From Microcoleus sp. AS-A8 (GTDB lineage: Bacteria; Cyanobacteriota; Cyanobacteriia; Cyanobacteriales; Coleofasciculaceae): DNA of 64,000 bases. Position numbers and translations under genes: made by a program. Of this stretch, positions 18,916 through 26,570 are shown piece by piece (the first letter of the stretch is position 1; each line of letters begins with the position of its first letter). The stretch is taken from NCBI GenBank assembly GCA_039962225.1, contig JAMPKV010000009.1, positions 62,001 to 126,000 of the forward strand, written 5' to 3'. Below the pieces are notes generated by a model. The model was given only the letters and a program-made list of their open reading frames with translations. It was not told the DNA's origin and did not search any database.

Positions 18916-19314
18916 TCAAAAGGCACTCTTATAGGCTTGCCAAACTTTACGGACAAAACCACTGAGTTGCTGGTGAGCTTCTGAGGGGTTGGCTTGTTGC
19001 ACCTTGCTGGGGTCATCTAGTTGAACTAACAGGGGAATAACCTCTGTATCCAAAGCAAGCCGAAATAAACTCGCAGGCCAAAGCAAATCAGCTCCCTGGC
19101 GCAAGTCGTATAAATTGAGCTGTTCGGGTGAAAAGGTAGGCTGCGAGTCAGGCTCTATGGGTGAGACAGCCAGCATCAACGGACGTACCCAACAGACTTG
19201 CCGTGATGTGACAACTTGAATAACTTCCGTGTAGAGGCGAGTATTTTCATGCTCTAAACAAACAATCTGGCGAGTCTGGAACTGGTAGGCTGAACCAAGC
19301 GATCCTTGCTTCAC
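18916..19314 (-). CDS. Conserved hypothetical protein, 132 aa
   Basis: No domain is recognised. The protein begins MKQGSLGSAYQFQTRQIVCLE, contains VCWVRPLMLAV and a segment LYDLRQGADLLWPASLFRLA, and ends with a helical FVRKVWQAYKSAF. It has no signal peptide or membrane helix. Small proteins of this kind, with a beta-rich start and a W/R-rich core, occur in cyanobacteria without function assigned; that resemblance is from memory. The gene is divergent from the candidate Yfr1 RNA, whose predicted start is about 125 bp from its own. Confidence 0.65.
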   Translation of the reverse strand: MKQGSLGSAYQFQTRQIVCLEHENTRLYTEVIQVVTSRQVCWVRPLMLAVSPIEPDSQPTFSPEQLNLYDLRQGADLLWPASLFRLALDTEVIPLLVQLDDPSKVQQANPSEAHQQLSGFVRKVWQAYKSAF

Positions 19315-19427
19315 ACAAAATAATTACTGAGGTGGGATTGTAATCTCTATTTTAAGGATTCAGATTCAATAGGACTGCCTTAGTGTTTCAAAAACTGTTA
19401 CGAGTGCCTTTCCCTGGCTGAGTCGGC

Positions 19428-19433
19428 TATAGG
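19428..19433 (+). promoter_or_regulatory. Predicted -10 box of the candidate Yfr1 RNA
   Basis: TATAGG followed 6-7 nt later by the expected first base of the small RNA (about 19440). No convincing -35 hexamer was seen. Confidence 0.4.
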
Positions 19434-19439
19434 ATCAGA

Positions 19440-19502
19440 ATCGAGCTTAAGCTCCTCACACCATACCAAACGCCGTGCAACGCAAGCGCTGCACGGTTTT
19501 TT
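19440..19502 (+). ncRNA. yfr1: Candidate Yfr1 small regulatory RNA
   Basis: About 63 nt with the layout of cyanobacterial Yfr1: a 5' stem-loop (GAGC-TTAA-GCTC), an unpaired block CTCCTCACACC (about 19452-19462), an unstructured A/C-rich linker, and a 3' terminator hairpin with six Ts. The known Yfr1 signature is ACUCCUCACAC; ten of its eleven bases are here in order, with G in place of the first A. In Prochlorococcus, Yfr1 represses outer-membrane porin mRNAs by pairing with that block. No protein gene on this strand precedes the terminator closely, which supports a free-standing RNA. The 5' end is predicted, not measured. Confidence 0.72.
19473..19502 (+). terminator. Rho-independent terminator of the candidate Yfr1 RNA
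   Basis: Perfect 7-bp stem CCGTGCA (19473-19479) with TGCACGG (19490-19496), followed directly by TTTTTT. The inner sequence can pair further. Confidence 0.85.
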
Positions 19503-19702
19503 GTTGACATGCATACTTCTTCGTATCCTCAGGGCTAAATCCGGAGATACGATTGTTTGTGTTGCAAGCAGGAGGCCGCCATGTCAAACGCAGCATTTTT
19601 ACAAGGCATACAGTTGCTTTCTCCACGATTATGGGATTTCTCATCAGTTTTTTGGTTTCCTCACTCAGCTTTTGACTCCAAAAATATTATTAAGCTTTCG
19701 GT

Positions 19703-20695
19703 ATGATAATTACGGAAAAGTTGATTTGGCTTGGGCTAGGTGTTATCGCAGTCGGATTACTTTTGGGAATTTTATACCAAACAGTCAGTGAAGCTGTTGA
19801 TCGGCATAAATACCCCCTGCTAGGTCAGTTTGTTGATATTGGGGGATTTCGTCTACATCTCAACTGTATGGGTCAGGGTACAACAACAGTTGTAATGGAT
19901 GCTGGTGCTGGTGCTCCATCAATCACATGGGGTTTGGTTCCAAATGAAATTGCTAAATTTACTCGTGTGTGTACTTACGATAGAGCGGGTTTAGGTTGGA
20001 GCGATCCCAATCTCAGGACACCGCGCACGAGTCAGCAAAGCGTTGATGAATTGCATACACTTCTGGTTAAAGCTGGGATCAACCCTCCTTACATTTTGGT
20101 TGGACACTCCTTGGGTGGAGCCAATATGCGGCTATATGCAAGTCAATATCCAGAAGATGTGGTTGGATTGGTGTTGGTGGATGCCTCCCATGAAAGCTAC
20201 ATGACATCCGAAACCTGGAAAGGCATCAAAAGGCAGTTATGGCTTTATCAAGTGATGGGGGTTGCCAGTCGAGTTGGTGTGTTGCGATTAATCGGGGAAC
20301 TTAACTTGTTGCCAATTCTTGAACAGATCAAACAAGAAATTAAAAAATATCCGCTAGCAGTCCAAGCCTTGTTTGATACTTACAAATCCTACTGTTATCG
20401 TCCTCACTATTGGGCAACCCTATCTAGCGAACGTGCCAACCTTGAAAAAAGCTTTGAGCAATTACAAGCCGTTACATCATTGAATAATTTGCCTTTGATA
20501 GTGTTAATTCAAGGTACCAAAGCGCCAGAAATGAGTGATGAAAAATTCCAGAGATGGCAGGAACTTCAGTTAGATTTAACTAAACTTTCGTCCAATAGCC
20601 AATATATCATTGCAGAAAAGAGTGGACACCTTATTCCCTTAGAGCAACCAGATTTGATTGTTAGTGCAGTTCGTCAACTTGTTGAGAGAGATTGA
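19703..20695 (+). CDS. Membrane-anchored or secreted alpha/beta hydrolase
   Basis: 330 residues. Residues 7-27 are hydrophobic (LGLGVIAVGLLLGILY), a signal anchor. The alpha/beta-hydrolase core follows: MDAGAGAP oxyanion region, the nucleophile elbow GHSLGG with S136, LVLVDASHES, and the catalytic His in SGHLIPLEQPD (H309). Related proteins are esterases, epoxide hydrolases or haloperoxidase-like enzymes; the substrate cannot be inferred. The gene stands alone; the ATG at 19703 is the first in frame. Confidence 0.88.
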   Translation: MIITEKLIWLGLGVIAVGLLLGILYQTVSEAVDRHKYPLLGQFVDIGGFRLHLNCMGQGTTTVVMDAGAGAPSITWGLVPNEIAKFTRVCTYDRAGLGWSDPNLRTPRTSQQSVDELHTLLVKAGINPPYILVGHSLGGANMRLYASQYPEDVVGLVLVDASHESYMTSETWKGIKRQLWLYQVMGVASRVGVLRLIGELNLLPILEQIKQEIKKYPLAVQALFDTYKSYCYRPHYWATLSSERANLEKSFEQLQAVTSLNNLPLIVLIQGTKAPEMSDEKFQRWQELQLDLTKLSSNSQYIIAEKSGHLIPLEQPDLIVSAVRQLVERD

Positions 20696-20925
20696 AGTTA
20701 ACAGTCTTCGGTTGCGGAATTGAGTTAGGGAATTAATAGTTAATTCTTCCAATTGACCTTTCTTGACTCCTATCAGTTTTTTAACTGCATCTTTAAGGGT
20801 TCCTTTGACTTTTTGTCTAACCTTTGGCTGGAGTACAGGGTTTGACAACCAGGAAGGGCTGTTATTGGACTACTTTTTTGCTTCTCCACTTACTTGGCAT
20901 CTGATTTCCACACAGGTGCCTTACT

Positions 20926-21891
20926 CTACATTCTGTCAATAATCTTTCGGAGTAGTTGCTCTTGTTGCTTTAATTCTGCAATCAATTGAGTATTCTGCAA
21001 AATAATGTCTGGTTTATGCTTATTAAGCTGTGTATCTTCTCTGAGTTGCTGGGTGAGTTGGTAACAGAACTGACATCGTTCTAAAACTTGGAGGATTGAA
21101 GGCGCGAAGGTAGCAAATAGGGATTCATCTTCGTGCGTAAAACCCTTAATATCGATTCTTCTTGATAATTCAAATCCAGGGTCACAATTCTGCCTCAATT
21201 TATTAATAAGTTGCACGACCGCTACTAAATTTTGCTCCTTATTAAAGAGAGGCCAAGCTAAGATTGTGTAAGTCCGGTATCCAGTTATTTGATCGGTTTT
21301 TTTTGCTTCTTCAGAACGTGGGTCATTGTAGACATCAAAGGGAATATTAATCACACTTGAAGTCGTGGCAGCCAAACTAGCAATTCCCCGGCCTAAGGGA
21401 ACTTCAATCACTAGAGATCCACCTTCTCCATCCTCTGCATTAATGGAGCCGAGTACGTTTCTTTGGGAATCGAGTAAAAAAATGCTGGTGCGATCTGCCC
21501 TAATAAAATCTCCGACTTTTCGAGTCAGACGGCGCAGCATTGCACAAAGAACACTCACCAACTCATCGATGGCTTGATTCAGGTTAATAACCGCTGTATC
21601 AAGGCTGGGGTTAGGGAAGGATTTCCCTTGGTTAGAGGCTACAGGCCAAGCCAAATCTGAAGTCTCAGGTAAATGTAAGCCAGCGACTTCTCGCCAGTTC
21701 AACTCCAAGGCTTGACAAATTTCTAAAAAATCCAGGCCACTCAAAAATTGGCCTTTAAGGAAAAGATGAATTTGAGGCAGAGCTAACCCTAATTCTTCCG
21801 CTAGAACTCGATCGCGTCCATCACTTTTCCGCTCCCAAATTGACTTAACGGTTTGAATATACTGCGGATGTACACGTAATGTTCGGGACAT
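20926..21891 (-). CDS. GAF-domain sensor protein with HTH-like N-terminus
   Basis: 321 residues. The first ~70 residues look like a small helical, XRE-like region (VLAEELGLALPQIHLFLKGQ). A GAF domain covers about 105-270, with DRTSIFLLDSQRNVLGS and QLINKL, typical of cyanobacterial GAFs that lack the bilin-binding Cys. A coiled-coil tail ends the protein and no output enzyme follows. It may act as a small-molecule- or redox-responsive adaptor or regulator. Alone on its strand; its start lies at the edge of a 630-bp gene-poor region. Confidence 0.8.
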   Translation of the reverse strand: MSRTLRVHPQYIQTVKSIWERKSDGRDRVLAEELGLALPQIHLFLKGQFLSGLDFLEICQALELNWREVAGLHLPETSDLAWPVASNQGKSFPNPSLDTAVINLNQAIDELVSVLCAMLRRLTRKVGDFIRADRTSIFLLDSQRNVLGSINAEDGEGGSLVIEVPLGRGIASLAATTSSVINIPFDVYNDPRSEEAKKTDQITGYRTYTILAWPLFNKEQNLVAVVQLINKLRQNCDPGFELSRRIDIKGFTHEDESLFATFAPSILQVLERCQFCYQLTQQLREDTQLNKHKPDIILQNTQLIAELKQQEQLLRKIIDRM

Positions 21892-22522
21892 AATGGAGCA
21901 TCAGAAAACTACTTCGATCATAAACGAGACCTAATCGCAATGCAGTTAGTAATAACTGAACTTAAAGACATAGGTAACAATTCTTGACCCTAAGCTAAAA
22001 TAGCATGAGCTTTGTAGGTAAACATAGCTTAATCCTAACTGTTCACGGGATGTGGAAAACCTCTCTCTTACTCTATGAGTGAGGCTTTGAATTTTCCCCC
22101 TTGCCTTGTAGGGAACCAAAGCTGATACAAAGAGGTTGGGGAGTTAGGTTTACGGTTGGTTTTTCCAGATGGTGTGAAAAGTCAGAGACTAATCAGGCGG
22201 TAATCACAATCTTGCGTCATTGAGCAACGTGCGATCGCACAAGTGCTGGGCTTAAAGCAGAGCAAGTTTTTTCTTGGCAGTACCTTGCACGCCTCAATGG
22301 TCAAGGAAATTCGACAAATTGGCAATGGCTTGAGCTAACCCAAGTGTCGCACCGTTATTTCTGTCCTGACTTAGAGTTTACCTTGAAAGCAGGTGTCATA
22401 GGCCAAGAGCGAGGAGAGAGTGCTTTTTATCCTTAAGCCTGCAACTGTTGAAACACGTTAAGAATGTCAACACCTGCGGTAAAGTTTCAAATACCAGATA
22501 TTGTCTTAGCTACAAACAACGT
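21892..22522. other. Gene-poor spacer between divergent genes
   Basis: About 630 bp between the GAF gene and the oxidoreductase gene. It holds an A/T-rich promoter zone (21900-22020) and a startless coding-like stretch (22224-22436). A TTG-initiated extension of the oxidoreductase frame (from 22448) is not conserved-looking. Confidence 0.5.
22224..22436 (+). pseudogene. Startless coding remnant
   Basis: Seventy codons open between a TGA and a TAA with no ATG, GTG or TTG near the beginning. The translation is protein-like rather than random, for example NWQWLELTQVSHRYFCPDLE followed by FTLKAGVIGQERG. It looks like the C-terminal end of a lost gene. I could not name a family. Confidence 0.35.
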
Positions 22523-23524
22523 ATGAAAGCCATCTTAATGACAGCCCCTGGAACACCAGAAGTGCTGCAACTTCAGGAAATACCAGAACCCAAAATTCAA
22601 AATAATACAGAAATCTTAGTGCGTCTGCACGCGGCTGGGGTGAACCCAATTGATACCAAGCTGCGGCAGCGAGGTACCTTTTACCCAGACCAGATGCCAG
22701 CTATCTTAGGCTGTGATGGTGCTGGTGTGGTGGAAGCTGTTGGTTCTGGCGTCCAGCAATTTCGCGTAGGGGATGAAGTTTACTTTTGTGCTGGAGGCTT
22801 GGGAAAATCGAACACGGGCAACTATGCGGAGTTAACTGTTGTAGATGAGCGATTGGTTGCCCCAAAACCCGCTTCCCTGTCTTTTGCTGAAGCGGCGGCT
22901 GCACCTTTAGTATTAATCACCGCTTGGGAAGCCCTTTACGATCGCGCACGCTTGGAAGCTGGTCAAAAAGTGCTGATTCATGCCGGTGCGGGTGGTGTGG
23001 GTCATGTTGCCATCCAACTCGCGAAACTTAAAGGGGCTAAGGTTTGTACGACCGTTAGTTCTCAGGACAAAGCGAGATTAGTGCGTCAGTTGGGTGCGGA
23101 TCATCCCATCCTTTATCAACAAACTGACTTTGTGCAAACGGCGCTAGATTGGACGGGGGGAGAGGGGGTAGACCTTGCCTTTGATACGATAGGCGGTGAA
23201 ACCTTCGCGAAGTCGTTTCCGGCAGTGCGAGTGTATGGCGATGTGGTGACGATTCTTGAACCCGACTCGGCGACCAATTGGAAGACGGCGCGATCGCGTA
23301 ATCTCCGGCTCAGCTTTGAACTTATGCTCACCCCATTGTTACAAGGATTGGTTGCCGCCCAGCAGCATCAAGCTGAGATTCTCAAGCAGTGTGCTAAATG
23401 GATAGATGAAGGTAAACTCAAAATCCACCTGAGTGAGACTTATCCTCTCCATGAGGCGGCAGCGGCTCATAAGGCGATCGAAACGGGGTCAACAACGGGT
23501 AAAATTGCTCTGATTATGGAGTAA
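22523..23524 (+). CDS. Zinc-independent quinone oxidoreductase-like (MDR) enzyme
   Basis: 333 residues from the ATG at 22523, where the family usually starts; the frame extends upstream to 22448 without similarity. The GroES-like fold (GVNPIDTKLRQRG, ILGCDGAGVVEAVG) precedes the Rossmann NAD(P)H-binding motif AGAGGVGHVAIQLAK. The structural and catalytic zinc Cys residues of alcohol dehydrogenases are missing, which places it with NADPH:quinone reductases/zeta-crystallins. Likely role: NADPH-dependent reduction of quinones or enones. Substrate unknown. Confidence 0.9.
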   Translation: MKAILMTAPGTPEVLQLQEIPEPKIQNNTEILVRLHAAGVNPIDTKLRQRGTFYPDQMPAILGCDGAGVVEAVGSGVQQFRVGDEVYFCAGGLGKSNTGNYAELTVVDERLVAPKPASLSFAEAAAAPLVLITAWEALYDRARLEAGQKVLIHAGAGGVGHVAIQLAKLKGAKVCTTVSSQDKARLVRQLGADHPILYQQTDFVQTALDWTGGEGVDLAFDTIGGETFAKSFPAVRVYGDVVTILEPDSATNWKTARSRNLRLSFELMLTPLLQGLVAAQQHQAEILKQCAKWIDEGKLKIHLSETYPLHEAAAAHKAIETGSTTGKIALIME

Positions 23525-23603
23525 ATAATAGTGATTTTCAATGGGTTGTGAAAACTAATAAACCACAGAGCTACAGAGAACACAGGTAGGAGAAGATAGC
23601 AGC

Positions 23604-23840
23604 ATGGCCAGAGGATTGGGTGAGCCGTATCGAGTACTCCTCAAAGCTTCTAGCCTTTGGTCACTTGTGGGATGGAAAGAGCGACACTTAATAAAAGAAC
23701 ACCAAATTGGAGACTCTGTCTTCATAGGACTTAACGTAATTCTCGCTGTTGTGATTGCAGTGGCGATGATTTTCTTATTCACACCGTTTCAGAGGGAAGA
23801 TAAGAAAGCATTTTTGTTTATGGGGGACACCAGGGAGTGA
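23604..23840 (+). CDS. Small single-pass membrane protein, coupled to the next gene
   Basis: 78 residues with a basic N-terminal half and one clear membrane helix (FIGLNVILAVVIAVAMIFLF, about 40-60). No family recognised. Its TGA overlaps the GTG start of the following gene (GTGA at 23837-23840), the arrangement of translationally coupled genes. That is the main support for it being real. It could join the downstream membrane protein in a complex (inference). Confidence 0.45.
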   Translation: MARGLGEPYRVLLKASSLWSLVGWKERHLIKEHQIGDSVFIGLNVILAVVIAVAMIFLFTPFQREDKKAFLFMGDTRE

Positions 23841-26005
23841 AGTCGATTGGCTACTTCCCAAAATTACTAGTGGGATTATTACTGATTTTGCTGCTGCTGA
23901 TGCTACCTGCATGGACAGCAACAGCCGCGACACAGCGATCGCCTTTAACCCTAGAACTCCTGCAAGAACGCCTAAAATCGCCTATTCAAAGCGAAGGCGT
24001 TCGCACCATCGATCTGCGCCAACTGATTATTAACTTGCGCTCGGAAAATGCCGAGTTTCGCGACCAATTTTACCAACTACTACAAACCCAACTCAATCGC
24101 TCCGAAACCCCATTGGGTATCGATTTCAGCCGTTCTCTAATTCAAGGAGAACTGATCGGTAGTAAGTTAGGTTTGCGTACACCCCTACATGGGGAGGCGT
24201 TGTCACCCCTGTTGACACCCGACGAACAACAACAGCTATTGCGTGACTCTCGTCGATTATCTCAGCCGACGATAATTCCCACTGTAACGGTCTTCCGGGG
24301 TGCAATCAAGTTAGTGCAAACGCGAGTGATCGGAACGGTCAATTTCGCCAATACCTTCTTTCTCAACCGGGTAGAAGCCAATGGTGCCGTTTTTACTCAA
24401 GAGTCTGATTGGTCAGAAACACGCTGGACTCGCTCCGTTGACTTTGCCGATGCGGCGTTTGGTCGAGAAGCGAATTTTAGCGGTAGTCTATTTTCTACCA
24501 AAGCAACCTTTGCTCGGGCGCAATTTCGAGGGGTTGCTAATTTCCCAGGCAGCACCTTTGAGGGGAATGCAATTTTTAGTCACGCGCAGTTTGCACAATT
24601 AGCAAATTTTACACGCTCTGTCTTTGGCCGCGCTAACTCCTCCGCCGTTGATGACGCTACCTTCTATGAGCATCCCGGTCAAACGCGAGCTGCTGAAAGC
24701 AACAGCGCTGGGCTACGCCCCGCAACGCTCCCGCGATCGCATTTCCAGGAGTTCGCTGATTTTACCGATACGAACTGGCATGATCGCGCTCTGTTCAGCA
24801 AAAGTCGCTTTCTAGAACCTCTTTTCCTCACAGAGGCAAGCTTTGAGAAATCCGTCGCCTTCCGGGAAACTCAGTTTAATCAACCCATCAATCTACGCGC
24901 GGTTAGTCTTCTGGAACAGGTAGATTTTAGTAATGCCCGATTTCTTAACGATGTTTATCTCAATGTTGCGAGTCTAACTTTTGACTCCGACCAAGCCAAA
25001 ATCATTGGGGATACGGGTCGAATTGGTCGTGTGCTTTCCGTGCCAGTACTGGAAGGAAATGAAGACGTCCTCCGCAATTTAGTCAGGAATTTTCGCTTTT
25101 TGCAACAAATTGCCGATGCCAATCAGCTGGAGTATACAACTCAGCGGCTGCGACTACGGCAACTGGGGCATCGCCTTGTAGTAACAAAGAAAAGGATGGA
25201 GAGTGTTGCTTCTGATTTAGAAAGAGAAGATTTTATCAACACCTCACCCCAAAATTCTTCCCCCCTTCCCCTACTTACTAAAGCTGTGATCCCCCTCTCG
25301 CCTCTTGGCTGGGTATTAGATGCTGTGTCTTGCGTCGGGTTGAGCCTGCTATTACTACTTAGTCGCTATGGCACCAGTTTTTGGCTGGTTTTTGGGGTGG
25401 GAGTGGTGGCGATCGCTTATTTCGGCCTCTTCTTCTGGCTCGTTGATCGTTTCCGCCGTCGCCACCCTCAACCGATTGTCCCCACGGTGTTTGAAACGCC
25501 TTGGATGTTCGGCAGTTACGGAGTATTGACTTTTGCGGGTGTCACGGCAATTTTTCGCACGAGCGATCGCCCCTGGTTAACGCTGGCTTGCTTAGGGGTG
25601 GTTATTTTACCCGTGCCTATGTTGTTGCTGTGGCGACTGTACCAGCAAGGTCGTTACCATGATTTGATGGATGTCAGCTATTTCGTAGAAGATGGGAGTC
25701 TGCGTCAGTTGCGTCTGTTGATTGGACGCCTGCCGGTGATGCCCCGGTTTGAAATGTTTCGCGATCGCTACATGCCCATCCTTTGGGATCGTCGTTGGAA
25801 CTGGCTCAACTACTACGACTTCAGCCTCAACAACTTGCTCAAACTTGGCTTCAACGACATTCGTCTGCGAGACAAACATCTTCCGGGTATCCTTTCCGCT
25901 TTGGTTTGGTATCAATGGAGCCTCGGCATTCTCTACATCGCCTTGCTGTTGTGGACGCTTTCCCGGACTATTCCTGGATTAAACTTACTCATATACCTTA
26001 AGTAA
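23837..26005 (+). CDS. Exported pentapeptide-repeat-like membrane protein
   Basis: 722 residues, start GTG overlapping the previous stop. A signal peptide or anchor comes first (LLVGLLLILLLLMLPAWTATA). A region of about 90-400 follows with degenerate pentapeptides of the F..A.F kind (VDFADAAFGREANFSGSLF, RFLEPLFLTEASF), a beta-helix form common in cyanobacteria. Four or five membrane helices come after that (about 480-590 and 695-720), with cytoplasmic-looking loops between. The layout suggests a periplasmic or lumenal beta-helix held in the membrane. Function unknown. Codon use matches the neighbourhood. Confidence 0.8.
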   Translation: MKSIGYFPKLLVGLLLILLLLMLPAWTATAATQRSPLTLELLQERLKSPIQSEGVRTIDLRQLIINLRSENAEFRDQFYQLLQTQLNRSETPLGIDFSRSLIQGELIGSKLGLRTPLHGEALSPLLTPDEQQQLLRDSRRLSQPTIIPTVTVFRGAIKLVQTRVIGTVNFANTFFLNRVEANGAVFTQESDWSETRWTRSVDFADAAFGREANFSGSLFSTKATFARAQFRGVANFPGSTFEGNAIFSHAQFAQLANFTRSVFGRANSSAVDDATFYEHPGQTRAAESNSAGLRPATLPRSHFQEFADFTDTNWHDRALFSKSRFLEPLFLTEASFEKSVAFRETQFNQPINLRAVSLLEQVDFSNARFLNDVYLNVASLTFDSDQAKIIGDTGRIGRVLSVPVLEGNEDVLRNLVRNFRFLQQIADANQLEYTTQRLRLRQLGHRLVVTKKRMESVASDLEREDFINTSPQNSSPLPLLTKAVIPLSPLGWVLDAVSCVGLSLLLLLSRYGTSFWLVFGVGVVAIAYFGLFFWLVDRFRRRHPQPIVPTVFETPWMFGSYGVLTFAGVTAIFRTSDRPWLTLACLGVVILPVPMLLLWRLYQQGRYHDLMDVSYFVEDGSLRQLRLLIGRLPVMPRFEMFRDRYMPILWDRRWNWLNYYDFSLNNLLKLGFNDIRLRDKHLPGILSALVWYQWSLGILYIALLLWTLSRTIPGLNLLIYLK

Positions 26006-26570
26006 GAAATTATTATTTTTTTCGAGAAAAACCATTAATAAGTTCTATTAAGATTTGTAATCTAAATTTGAAGTTTTTTATTAATTTTTTAAGGGTTCAT
26101 TTCGGTTTTAGCTAAAGTATGGAACAATCAATGTTTCAACAAAAAATGGTTGTTCCGCCCTGCCGTAACTTTTTAATAACTTTACAATATTCTATGAGAG
26201 ATATTGAACTTTATCAAGACTTTAAAAACTTCAAATTTTTGAGTGATTTTAACCCAACCCAATCACAAAGTTAAAAAACGATAAGATTGAAGTAGGTTAT
26301 CTCCATTTAAAATATACTTTTTCTCCCCTGATGAACTAGAGACTTGGATCTGGATCAAAGCTCTAATTTAATCTCTTGGAAGAAAACTTTTTAACTTAGT
26401 GCCACCTACAAAAAGCCGTAAACTCGCCCAATCGGTCTTGGGTGGCTCGTTGCTTCCGTCATTCCCTCTTTTCTAACCGATGAATTACTTCTGTCCGGAG
26501 GCAATAGTAATTTCTAAGTCTATAGAAAGAGTTGGAACAAAGTTCTTTCCCAGGGTGTATTCCGCTACAC
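26006..26570. other. A/T-rich spacer before the PAS/GAF kinase gene
   Basis: About 565 bp. The first 300 are very A/T-rich with T-tracts and no frame. A small hairpin CCCAA/TTGGG lies near 26430-26445. The kinase frame is open from a TTG at 26532, so the last part may be coding. No other gene is seen. Confidence 0.45.

Noticed and set aside
20639-20848. 69-codon minus-strand frame (contains VKGTLKDAVKKLIGVKKG)
   Set aside because: Starts at a TTG, overlaps the end of the hydrolase gene, and matches nothing I know. The N-terminal half looks somewhat coding, so it may be debris, but support is too thin.
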